A stretch of 64,000 nucleotides of DNA from Adiantum capillus-veneris (taxonomy: Eukaryota > Streptophyta > Polypodiopsida > Polypodiales > Pteridaceae): assembly GCA_014529385.2 (NCBI GenBank), contig CM043958.1:89861025-89925024 (forward strand). The letters are read 5' to 3'. Of this stretch, positions 24,401 to 35,249 are shown piece by piece. A model generated the notes under the pieces. The model did no database searches. It was not told the origin of the DNA and saw only the letters and a program-made list of their open reading frames with translations. A program made the translations under genes and the position numbers. Positions within the stretch are counted from its first letter, which is position 1, and every line of letters begins with the position of its first letter.

Positions 24401-24966
24401 TGGTCTAGGATGATGTCTCCTTTTGCTCAGTGTCAAGAATGCGGTCATGGAAAGATCATGCAATGTTGTTGCAAAAACATCCCAATTGGATAAATTACTC
24501 TAAGCTTCCACAACCCAAGGAAGGAGAGAGAATAAGTGCAACTTATACGGTGAAAACCCTCATGGGCTCCATTAAGCTTTTCATTGGCTCCTATGACTTG
24601 ACCTGTGTAATGCTTAGGAAGATATGTAGAGCATTTTTGTCTTGCATCGAGGTGTTCATGCCGCATAAATCTATAGACTCAAGTCTACTGTCAATGGACA
24701 TCACGCTCCAAAAGTTGGCCTACAACCACTCTACCCAGCCATCACCACAAGTGCTACATCACTTCTACCTAAGAGTGATGTTTTTACTAAGTTATCGTGT
24801 GAAAGCTTTTGAAGAAGCATATTATACAAGATTCTTCACTTATAACAACAAATTTTTTGGCCCAACGGCGAGCATTGGAAATATCAGATATGAGTCATAT
24901 TTGAAAATGATAAACCACCTGGATTTTATTGAGCAAGGAATCAGCCTAAAGATCCAACAAAGATGA
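21479..24966 (+). pseudogene. Family A protein gene, broken (copy A2)
   Basis: The ATG at 21,479 lies in the same context as in A1, but codon 5 is TAG. The order is as in A1: N-terminal domain (GTFRDPQGN near 21,640, LGLHN near 21,887, FEDLVDPRA near 21,970), linker, coiled coil (about 23,200-23,900), then the C-terminal domain (REEWMQP near 24,183; 24,430-24,966). The C-terminal stretch here is longer than in A1, adding a YRVKAFEEAYY...NNKFFGP segment deleted in A1. Many stops are TAG or TAA at Gln positions; for example TAG at 22,268-22,270 is CAG in A1 (3,448-3,450). The two copies together would allow a full consensus. Function is unknown. Confidence 0.6.
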
Positions 24967-24996
24967 AGACCCGTCGTGTCAGGGATGACATGGACA

Positions 24997-25008
24997 TGGA
25001 GAGGAGAG
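24997..25008 (+). other. Polypurine tract of copy A2
   Basis: The purine run GGAGAGGAGAG precedes TGTTGATTG, the LTR start at 25,009. The position relative to the protein end matches A1 and A3. Confidence 0.7.
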
Positions 25009-26806
25009 TGTTGATTGTACAACACATAAAAATCTACATTATTGTTGTATTATTTAATTTGACGGATTCAATTGTAATTGTTTTTTAGGACTCAATCAAG
25101 TTTTGAGACTGTAACTCATTAAATATGCATATCAATTGAACCCATGGTAGAAAGTAGGACGTAATTTTGATAAGTTAGTACCTCCAAGGGGCTGAGGTAT
25201 ATAAGCCAATTTCTGTAACCCTAAGAACAACTTTTGAATTAATTATCTTTTGAGCTCAACCAAGCGTACCGTGACTGTGTATTTTATGTGAGAGAGTGAT
25301 TGAGGTCTTCTTCTACTCTCTACATGCACTACGGAAGCTACATTGTGAAGGAACCTACACCATTGCATTAGCAATGGCAAGAGCTACACTGCAATGCCAA
25401 GCTTGCACGATTTTGGTCTCTTTGCAAAGAGCTCTCCCACAAGCTTCGAAGTGAGTTTTCTCTCAAACTGTGTACCTGTTTTGTGATTGATTTATGTCAT
25501 TGCGTTCACGGTGAGTTAAACTACACTTTAGGCCTAAGTATGTTGAGAATCTCTAACCTCTAATTTTTGGCATGTCTTCATTTACGTTTTCCGCACCAAG
25601 TATTTGCAAGTAGTAAATTGGGTTAGAGACTTTATGGTAGTGTCCTCTAGGTGTGTACAGGTTACTCCTTGAGTTTCGTGACAATTTGACAACGTTAGGT
25701 CATGTTTCAGAGAGCATAAACATCATAGGTAAGGTAGCTATTGTGTATACATAGTGTGCTTTGATATGATGTCCCTTGGTAGTGATTGTCTCTAGAAGGT
25801 CGAGTAGCTGATTGAAACCCATCTATTTGTTTCCATGCGCCTATGAGTCAAGCTCCATCCTTGGTTGACATCTTGTTTGTTGGCCTAGTTCTCACTTTGC
25901 TAGCAAATGCGAGCAGTGTATCTACCAACAACAAACTCCAACCTTTCACAGATGACTCAAGCATCTCCCTTATTAGGCAAGAAAAGAGAAACCTTGGCTC
26001 TGATACCAATTTAAGAGAATCTAATGTTTTCATGCAATCACAACGAAATTAGTGAATGAGAAGAGAGTTTTCCATTATAACATGATTCTTTAAAGGAGGA
26101 TCACAGATAGTGTAGGGGTAGTTTTATAGCATCAATTTCCCATTAAAACATCAAATCATGAAACATAACTTGAAGATAAAAAACACATTAAGATTGACAA
26201 CTCGTTGAGGACCAAATTTTCCTTGAGCCAGTCCCCCCTCCAAAAGGACTTTTGTATTATAATGATTTCAATGAGAGCCCTGATTATAATACAAGCATGT
26301 GCTCTTGCAGAGCTTTCTTAAACCAATGAATATTATGAGCTTTATGATTTGATAAACCACACATGGTGTAACCTTCCTTCCCAAGACCTAAACACCCTAG
26401 TGGGGATGGAGGTAGGTGAGGGTAAAGAAAAGTATAATAAGCAAAGAATTAACATTTTCTAGTATAATTACTCCATGAGAAAGCTTTTATTATAGGTACA
26501 ATAATAGAGAAGACTGTTACGATGAGCTTCATGTATTTACTTGCTTGGATTTGTATCCATAGACAAGTGCTTAAGTAAGGAGACCATCTCTTGAGCTCCT
26601 ATGTGAGAGGGAGGGGGAGAGTATTTGCTTGGCCACAACGAGCACATGAGAGTGTGAGAGAATGAGGGATAATGCCCCAAAACATCCCAGGAGACCCTTC
26701 TTCTTTCCTCTTCCTCACTTGCGTGAAATCTCCAAATGCAATACTCAATACATGGGCCAATCAAGTGGAAGAACTTAAGATAGCAACTTTGTGCATGTCT
26801 TGACTG
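25009..26806. repeat. Tandem unit 1 (A2 3' LTR plus antisense LTR B)
   Basis: It starts TGTTGATTGTACAAC right after the A2 PPT. The antisense primer-binding site is perfect for 13 bases at 25,996-26,008. An antisense LTR runs to about 26,806. Confidence 0.65.
25198..25204 (+). promoter_or_regulatory. TATA box of family A LTR
   Basis: TATATAA in the context GAGGTATATAAGCCAA is kept in unit 2 (26,894-26,900) and unit 4 (30,079-30,085) and altered to TTTATAA in unit 3 (28,448-28,454). Its place about 190 bp into the LTR fits a U3 promoter. Confidence 0.6.
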
Positions 26807-28430
26807 AATCAATTTATTAAATATGCAGATCAGCTGAACCCATGGTAGAAAGTAGGAGGTAATTTTGATGAGTTAGTACCTCCAAGGCTGAGGTATATAA
26901 GCCAATTCTTGTAACCCTAAGAACAACTATTGAATTAATCATCTTTTGAGCTCAACTACGTGCACTACATAAGCTACATTGTAAAGGAAACTATACCATC
27001 GCTTTAGCAACGGCGAGTGCTACACTGCATATCCAAGCTTGCACGATTCCATCTCTTTGCAAAGAGCTCTCCCACAAGCTTTGAAGTAAGTTTTCTCTCT
27101 AATTGTGTATCCATTTTGTGATTGCTTTATGTCATTGCGTTCACGGTGAGTTAAACTACATTTTAGGCCTAAGTACTTGAGAATCACCGACTTGTAAATT
27201 TTGGCATGTCTTCATACACATTTTTTGCACCAAGTGTTTTCAAGTAGTAAATTGGGTTAGAGACTTTAGGGTAGTGTCCTCTAGGTGTGTAGAGGTACTC
27301 ATTGAGTTTCATGACAATTTGACAATGTTAGGTCATGTTTTGAAGAGCATGTAAAGTAGCTATTGTGTATACATAGTGTGCGTTGAGATGATGTCCCTTG
27401 TTGGTAGTGATTGTCTCGAGAAGGTCGAGTAGCTAATTGACACCCATCTATTTGTTTCCATGTGTCTACTAGTCAAGCTCCATCCTTGGTCAACATCTTG
27501 TTTGTTGGCCTAGTTCTCACTTTCCTAGCAACTGCGAGTGGTGTATCTGCCCAACAACAAATTCCAACCTTTCATAGTTGACTCAAGCATCTCCCTTCTT
27601 AGGCAAGAAAAGAGAAACCTTGGCTCTAATGCCAATTCAAAGAATCTAATGTTTTCATGCAATCACAACAAAATTAGTGAATAAAAAGAGAGTTTTCCAT
27701 CAAGATCATTCTTTAAAGGAGGATCTCAGGTATTGTAGGGCTGGTTTTATAGCATCAATTACCCATTAAAACATCAAATCATGAAACATAACTTGAAGAT
27801 AAAAACACATCAAGATTGACAACTTGTTGAGGAAAAAATTCTCCTTGAGCTAGTCCCCCCTCCAAAAGGACTTTTGTATTATAATGATTTCAATGAGAGC
27901 TTTGATTATAATACAAGCATGTGCTCTTGTGGAGCTTTCTTAAACCAATGAAGATTATGAGCTTTATGATTCAATAAACCACACATGGTGTAACCTTCCT
28001 TCCCAAGACCTAAACACCCTAGTGGGGATGGAGGTAGGTGAGGGTAAAGAGAAGTATAATCAAGCAAAGAATTAACATATTCTAGTATAATTACTCCATG
28101 AGCAAGCTTTTATTATAGATGCAATAATAGAGAAGGCTAATACAATGAGCTTCATGTATCTACTTGTTTGGATTTGTATCCATAGCCAAGTGCTTGAGCA
28201 AGGAGACCATCTCTTGAGCTCCTATGTGAGAGGGAGGGGGAGAGTATTTGCTTGGCCACAACGAGCACATGAGAGTGTGAGAGAATGAGGTATAATGCTC
28301 CAAAACATCCCAGGAGACCCTTCTTCTTTCCTCTTCCTCACTTGCGTGAAATCTCCAAATGCAATACTCAATACATGGGCCAATCAAGTGGAAGAACTTA
28401 AGATAGCAACTTTGTGCATGTCTTGACTGA
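26807..28430. repeat. Tandem unit 2
   Basis: Lacks the first 100 or so bases of unit 1. The primer-binding-site remnant at 27,622-27,634 has two changes. Confidence 0.65.
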
Positions 28431-29972
28431 TAACTCCAAGGCTAAGGTTTATAAGCCAATTCTTGTAACCCTAAGAATACATTTTGAAATAATCATCTTT
28501 TGAGCTCAATTAAGCGTACCGTGACTATGTATTTTATGTGAGAGAGTGAGTGACATCTTCTTCTACTCTCTACACGCACTACAGAAGGTACATTGTGAAG
28601 GAAACTACACCATCACATTCGCAACGGCAAGAGCTACATTGCAATGCCAAGCTTGCACGATCCGGTCTCTTCACACTGAGCTCTCTCACAAGACTCGAAG
28701 TGAGTTTTCTCTCTAATTGTGTATCCGTTTGTGATTTCTTTATGTCATTGCCTTCACTGCGAGTTAGACTACACTTTAGGCCTAAGTACGTTGAGAATCA
28801 CTAACCTGTAATTTCTGGCATGTCTTCATACATGTTTTCCGCACCAAGTGTTTGCAAGTAGTAAATTGGGTTAGAGATTTAGGGTAGTGTCCTCTAGGTG
28901 TGTAGAGGTTGCTCCTTGAGTTTTGTGACAATTCAACAATGTTAGGTCATGTTTCAAAGAGCATGTAAGGTAGCTATTGTGTATACATAGTGTGCTTTGA
29001 GATGATGTCTCTTGGTAGTGATTGTCTCTAGAAGGTCGAGTAATTAATTGACACCCATCTATTTGTTTCCATGTGCCTATGAGTCAAGCTCCATCCTTGG
29101 TTTACATCTTGTTTGTTGGCCTAGCTCTCACTTTGCTAGCAACTGCGAGTAAGGAATATATACCCAACTACAAACTCCAACCTTTCATAGATGAGTCAAG
29201 CATCTCCCTTCTTAGGCAAGGAAAGAGAAACCTTGGCTCTGATACCAATTTAAGAGAATCTAATGTTTTCATGCAATCACAACAAAATTAAGGAATGAAA
29301 AGAGAGTTGTCCATTAAGACGATTCTTCAAAGAAGGATCACAGGTAGTGTAGGGTTGGTTTTATAACATCAATTAACCATTAAAACATCAAATCATGAAA
29401 CAAAACTTGAAGATAAAAACACATTAAAATTGACAACTCGTTGTTGACCAAATTTTCCTTTAGCCAATCCCCCCTCCAAAAGGACTTTTGTATTATAATG
29501 ATTTTAATGAGAGCTCTGATTATAATACAAGCATGTGCTCTTGTGAAGCTTCCTTAAACCAATGAAGATTATGAGCTTTATGTTTTGATAAACCACACAT
29601 GGTGTAACCTTCCTTCCCAAGACCTAAACACCCTAGTGGGGATGGGGGTAGGTGAGGGTAAAGAGAAGTATAATCAAGTAAAGACTAATACGATGAGTTT
29701 CATGTATCTACTTGCTTGGATTTGTAACCATAGCCCAAGTGCTTGAGCAAGGAGACCAATACTTGAGCTCCTATGTGAGAAGGAGGGGGAGAGTATTCGC
29801 TTGGCCAGAGAAAGCACATGAGAGTGTGAGAGAATGAGGGATAATTCCCCAAAACATCCCACGAGACGCTTCTTCTTTCCTCTTCGTCACTTGCGTAAAA
29901 TCTCCAAATGAAATACTTAATACATGGGCGAATCAAGTGCAAGAACTTAAGAGAGAAACTGTACATGTCTTA
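28431..29972. repeat. Tandem unit 3
   Basis: Starts later than unit 2, at the TATA region. The antisense primer-binding site at 29,235-29,247 is intact. A short piece near 29,670 is missing compared with units 1 and 2. Confidence 0.65.
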
Positions 29973-31655
29973 ACTCAATTGACTTTCTAGATTGTAACTC
30001 ATTCAATATGCAAATCAATTGAACCCATGGTAGAAAGTAGGAGGTAATTTTGATGAGTTAGTACCTCCAAGGCTGAGATATATAAGCCATTTTTTGTAAC
30101 CCTAAGAACAACTTCTGAATTAATCATCTTTTGAGCTCAACTAAGCGTACCATGACTGTGTATTTTATGTGAGAGAGTGAGTGACATCTTCTTCTACTTT
30201 CTACGCGCACTACAGAAGCTACATTGTGAAGGCGACCATACAATCACATTAGCAATGGCGAGAGCTACAATGTAATGCCAAGCTTCCATGATTCTGGTCT
30301 CTCGTAAAGAGCTCTCCCACAAGCTTCAAAGTGAGTTTTCTCTCTAACTGTGTATCCGTTTTGTGATTTCTTTATGTCATTGCATGCACGGCAAGTTAAA
30401 CTACACTTTAGGCCTAAGTACCTTGAGAATCGCTGACCTATAATTTTTGGCATGTCTTCATACACGTTTCGGCACCAAGTGTTTGCAAGTAGTAAATTGG
30501 GTTACAGACTTTAGGGTAGTGTCCTCTAGGTGTGTAGAGGTTACTCCTTGAGTTTCATAACAATTCAACAATGTTAGGTCATGTTTTGAAGAGCATAAAC
30601 ATCATAGATAAGGTAGTTGTTGTGTATACATAGTGTGCTTTGAGATGATTTTCCTTGGTAGTGATTGTCTCTAGAAGGTCAAGTAGCTAATTGAAACCCA
30701 TCTATTTGTTTCCATGCGCCTACAAGTCAAGCTCCATCCTTGGTTGACATCTTGTTTGTTGTCCTAGTTCTCACTTTGCTAGCAACTGCGAGCAGTGTAT
30801 CTACCCAACAATAAACTCCAACCTTTCATAGATGACTCAAGCATCTCCCTTCTTAGTAAATATAAAAGAAACCTTGGCTCTGATGCCAATTTAAGAGAAT
30901 CTAATGTTTTCATGCAATCACAACAAATTTAGTGAATGAAAAGAGAGTTTTCCATTAAGAGGACTCTTTAAAGGAGGATCGCAGGTAGTGTAGGGTTGGT
31001 TTTATAGCATCAATTACCCATTAAAACATCAAATCACGAAACATAACTTGAAGATAAAAAACATTAAGATTGACAACTCGTTGAGGACTAGATTTTCCTT
31101 GAGCCAGTCTCCCCTCCAAAAGGACTTTTGCATTATAATGATTTCAATGAGAGCTCTGATTATAATACAAGCATGTGCTCTTGTGGAGCTTCCTTAAACC
31201 AATGAAGATTATGAGCTCTATGATTCTATTAACCACACATGGTGTAACCTTCCTTCCTAAGACCTAAACACCCCAGAAGTATAATCAAGCAAAGAATCAA
31301 TATTTTCTATTATAATTACTCCATGAGCAAGCATTTATTATGGGTACAATAATAGAGAAGACTAATATGATGACCTTCATGTATCTACTTGCTTGGATTT
31401 GTATCCATAGCCAAGTGCTTGAGTAAGGAGACCATCTCTTGAGCTCCTATGTGAGAGGGAAAGGGAGAGTATTTGCTTAGCCATAACGGGCACATGAGAG
31501 TGTGAGAGAATGAGGGATAATGCCCCGAAACATCCCCACGAGACCCTCCTTCTTGCCTCTTCCTTACTTGTGTGAAATCTCCAAATGGCATACTCGATAC
31601 ATGGGCCAATCAAGTGGAAGAAGTTAAGAGAGCAACTTTGTGAATGTCTTGACAC
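29973..31655. repeat. Tandem unit 4
   Basis: It keeps some sequence upstream of the TATA box. The antisense primer-binding site at 30,876-30,888 has one change. It ends GAATGTCTTGACA, the best-preserved terminus of LTR B (TGTCAAGAC on the minus strand). Confidence 0.65.
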
Positions 31656-34540
31656 TTCTCCAATTCCTATTCCTGACCCCCCCCCCGCCCCGACTTTTCT
31701 TTAAATAATGTACACATGCACACACTTGCCCAACTACCCATTAAGCATATGTGAGATACTTTTGGACATGTGGCCTAGCCAAATTAGAAGGACTAGAGTT
31801 GAATGTTTAAAAAGGGAAGAGTTGATCTAACCTTAGTCTTTTGCTTTCCCCTTTTATTGATTAAAAACCATAGTCTTACCTTCAATTTAACTAGCTCATG
31901 TGATAGAACTTTGCACTATCCTTTGGAGGCTTTGTGAAGGTGACTTGGATTAGAATCTACCTTGTAATTTAGAACTTACTAAATTAGGATAGACTCTAGT
32001 GAAAAATAAACTTATACTTGATCTTTGGAGCTTCTTCTCTTATGCAAAACGTTAGCACATTCCTCGGGAGGTACTACAAAGCTACTCCTGAAACCTACTA
32101 AATTTAGACTAACTCTTGTAAGTTTAAATTTCAGTGTAAGTCTTTTGAGACTTCATACCTAGAATTTATTGAGTAAATTTGATTAATCAAAATTGACACA
32201 ACTAAATTCTATTTTTTGCTCCTATAATTTTTCTCATTAAACCGCTTTTTCTTGTACCTTTGATCAAGGTTGCTCGTGATAAATTTATCCTTTCTTGATC
32301 TTTACCTTTTATTGAGATAATTAAATAGCATTTATCCTTGCTTTTTTTAGAAGTATTTATTTGGTCCCTATCCTTTCATTGAATTAAGTCTACAAGCACT
32401 TCAACTAACTTCACTTGTTCTCTTTTCTTTTCCCCAAACTTAAGTGGCCACTTTAAGATGGGAAATACTTTTAGAAGTTTAGGAATTGATTTTCATGACA
32501 ACATCTTCATCACACAAGTTTTTTAGTAACTTTCAAAATGTTTACTTGGAAGTCATTTTTTGCTCTTCATTATGGCATCACTTTGAGATGATTCGGGTGC
32601 TATGTCCCTTGTTCAAAGAAATGAACTTGCCTAGCTCATTTTCACTGGGATATTTAATTGCTTAAAGTAAACTTTGGTTTTTGTCTCATTATATTGGTTT
32701 GACATTACTCTAGAGAACATATATATACTGAGGATACCCTACTTGGTTCTCACCTTGTTTTGGTAGTGTTGGGGGATCCACCTTAAAATATGTAACTATA
32801 GCATGTGAGTTCATAAAAAGGGTTTTGTTAAAATCAAGAAAGTTATAGGTTTAGATCAACATAAGGTGTTTTAAAATCACTTTTGGAAAAAAAATATACA
32901 GATTTTAAAGAAAGAGGGGTCATTTAATTCATAAAAACATGTATGTGACCAAGGCTTATTTGAAGACAAGTCATTTAATTCATGAAAATATGTATGTGAT
33001 AAGGGATTATTTAAATGTTTCTTGAACATACATGATATAGAGGGTTTTCTAAAAGTGGAGGTCCCAAATATTGCATGAAAATACTAGTTGGATATTTTTT
33101 GGTATTTGAGTGCTCCCAAAAATAAGTATGGGGACTCATTTGCATTACAAGAAGGCTATTTTCCTTCTCTTAGATGTGGTTTGCTTGACTTGGTTGGGGT
33201 TTATAAAAAAAAAATCTTCATATGCTTATGGGAGACCCCAATAGTCTCGTGATGATACTTGGATGACATTTTTAGTCTTGTTTATGTTAACACCTTAGAC
33301 ATATGGTTTTTGAGTAAAGGAAAGGCATGTGCTTAGCTTGAAAGGGTTGAGCTTGGATACTTGAACTCTCTCAATATTATGCATGTATTGTTATGGACTT
33401 ATTTGTAAATCTTTACTATGAATTTTGCTAAGACTTTGAACATGGCTTGGCTAGGAAACTTCACCTAGAATTCTTCTCCTTTCTAGGTGTTTACTTGTCT
33501 CAATGCTTTACTCTTAGTACTTCTAGTTGCTAAAGTAGCTCTGGATTTGTATGATTTTCATTTGATTTCTTTAAGGTTGTTTCCTAGATGGCCAAGCCCT
33601 GCATCATCTTGACTACAATGAGTTCTAAATTTTTGGGGATGGGGTTTTCACCATTGCTTGGATTATATCCTTTCATACTCTTGATTTTGACTAGATTTTG
33701 TAATGGTCTCTATGCTTTGACACTTTAATATAATATGGCAAGAATTACTTGTATAATTTTGGTACACTGATGTAGTTTTGACTAGTTATGGACTCTTGAG
33801 GTTGTAGACACTAGGTGGCATGAGTTGTCAACCAAGTGTGTGATAGGAAAGCAATGCTTGGCTATATTATCACCTTTACTTGACCTAGTTTCCTAAAATT
33901 ATATTTTCACTTTTTTTCCCAAAATATCTAGTTGGGACATTGCTTTGCTAGCGCTAGTCTAGCTAGGATCTGGAATTATTGTGTGTTTTGGTGGTGGTAT
34001 TCTGTTTAGTGTTGTATTTCTTTAGAGCTCTTGTACTTTTAAGGTTACAATGGGTACTAGAATTGAGCATGGGTTTAGAATTGGTTTTGGAAAGAACAAA
34101 TTGATTTGGCTCTGGGCCCTTCTAATATCATGGAATAGTGATTTTTTAATTGATTTTTTAAAAAAGCAATAAAAACTTTGACATATCAAGGTTTCTAGCC
34201 CTAGCTGTATTGGTTTACAGAATGAGGGATAATGGATAATGGATAAAAATTTAAATTCCTATTACAAAAATTAATGAGGCACTCCCACTCTCTTGATTTT
34301 GGTTTGTTGTAAATAGTAGGAATGTGCATCTTTTCAAGGACCAACTATGAAGAATTCTTGAATGCTTCAAAACTAGATTACAATTCTAAGGATAACTCTG
34401 TCATATAAATTTACAACTTATTGATGTAATTTTTCCTTTTCGTCGTACGATTAGATCTCCCCAATCTCAAAAAAATAAAAATTCTTTCAAAACATTTTAA
34501 GTGCGTAAGTGAAGGGTGAGTTTAGGAAAATAAAAGATAG
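31656..34540. other. Non-coding, AT-rich; no gene seen
   Basis: A run of C bases at about 31,679 is followed by AT-rich DNA without open frames of note. The stretch 31,800-32,700 has the look of a plant LTR or intergenic DNA (TTAAAAAGGG near 31,809), but no boundary or coding match can be shown. Confidence 0.5.
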
Positions 34541-34615
34541 ATGAAGGTGGAAATTCAAAAGGCATATGAAGGTGGAAGTTCAAAAGGCATATAAAGGTGG
34601 AAAGTCAAAAGACCT
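34541..34615 (+). repeat. 25-bp tandem repeat, three copies
   Basis: Units starting ATGAAGGTGGAAATTCAAAA at 34,541, 34,566 and 34,591, the last slightly changed. They lie just upstream of a TATA-like CATATAAAGGGG. Confidence 0.85.
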
Positions 34616-34623
34616 TTTGTGTC

Positions 34624-34635
34624 CATATAAAGGGG
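34624..34635 (+). promoter_or_regulatory. TATA-like promoter element
   Basis: CATATAAAGGGG is followed by a CT-rich stretch and CTCTCTCTCT at about 34,692, the usual look of a plant core promoter and 5' UTR. A CACGTG box lies at about 34,780. It sits about 600 bp before the MULE-like pseudogene and may have served it. Confidence 0.35.
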
Positions 34636-35249
34636 TGTTTCTCTTCTCCTTTATTTTTCCTTTAGCATTTTCTTCTCTTTAAAATGTCCTTGCTCTCTCT
34701 CTCTCTTTCTCGTAATGTTGTATCTGTGATTTCAGCTAATACTATTGAAAATCTACGTGCTTCGTCATTGCCTATTGCCACGTGCTATATACTAGCACAT
34801 GGTTTTTGTTGTTGAGGAAATCTTTGAATTAGGAATACTCCTTAATTTTTTTGAAGCCATTAGATATTGGATAATTGGAAACTTTTAATGAAAAACAAAA
34901 GCAGTTACCAAATTGATGTTTAAACCTATGGTTGTATACAACAACAACAACAACAACAAAAAAAAAACATGCAGGCGCAAGAAAGGTATAAATGTGTGTG
35001 GCAAAGGAAATTGTGACACCAACTTTGATGCAAGAGGGGGGCTCTAGCCATGTACTTGGTGAGCAAGAATTTCTAAATGTTGCTGAGGCAATGGGTCCCT
35101 TAGAGGAGGACAATTGGTGAGGATGCTTTCATGTTTCTCTATTCAAAGTAATTTAAATATGAATACAGGTTTTGAAGGTCCATGGTTGCAACTAGAAATG
35201 GGCCAACAAAGGAGAGCTTTGGTGTGGACTCTTTGCTACGGCTAAAAAG

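Larger units (their letters stand above)
20863..25008 (+). mobile_element. Family A element, copy A2
   Basis: It begins abruptly inside the gypsy integrase with leader-array sequence. It then has the family A protein gene (21,479-24,966) and a PPT (24,997-25,008) before an LTR start at 25,009. Compared with A1, only about 1.5 leader units are present. No 5' LTR or target duplication is seen, so it may be a truncated copy or a recombination product. Confidence 0.7.
25009..31655. repeat. Four-copy tandem array of chimeric LTR units
   Basis: The same block order recurs four times head to tail. Anchor words recur at 25,841, 27,466, 29,077 and 30,720 (period 1,611-1,643 bp) and at 25,996, 27,622, 29,235 and 30,876. 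Each unit begins as a plus-strand family A LTR with a TATA box. After a junction near 25,925 it continues as an antisense LTR: leader remnant, antisense initiator-tRNA-Met primer-binding site (GGCTCTGATACCA), then an LTR ending GCATGTCTTGAC. Only unit 1 has the LTR's true TGTTGA start. No internal protein genes lie between units. The array looks like unequal exchange of a fused LTR pair. Confidence 0.75.

Noticed and set aside
25843-26052. Open frame with a hydrophobic start (like a signal peptide), repeated at 29,073-29,291
   Set aside because: It lies across the LTR junction, is broken in two of the four tandem units and ends at the antisense primer-binding site, so it is an LTR sequence read by chance.
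26537-26812. Minus-strand frame repeated in the four tandem units (also 28,160-28,387, 29,700-29,966, 31,377-31,655)
   Set aside because: Repeated only because the unit is repeated. The frame differs in length and is shifted between units, and it fits the start of an LTR rather than a gene.
33800-33860. GACACTAGGTGGCATGA word shared with 9,571
   Set aside because: The shared stretch is only about 17 bases with no matching flanks, so I did not call it a second LTR.
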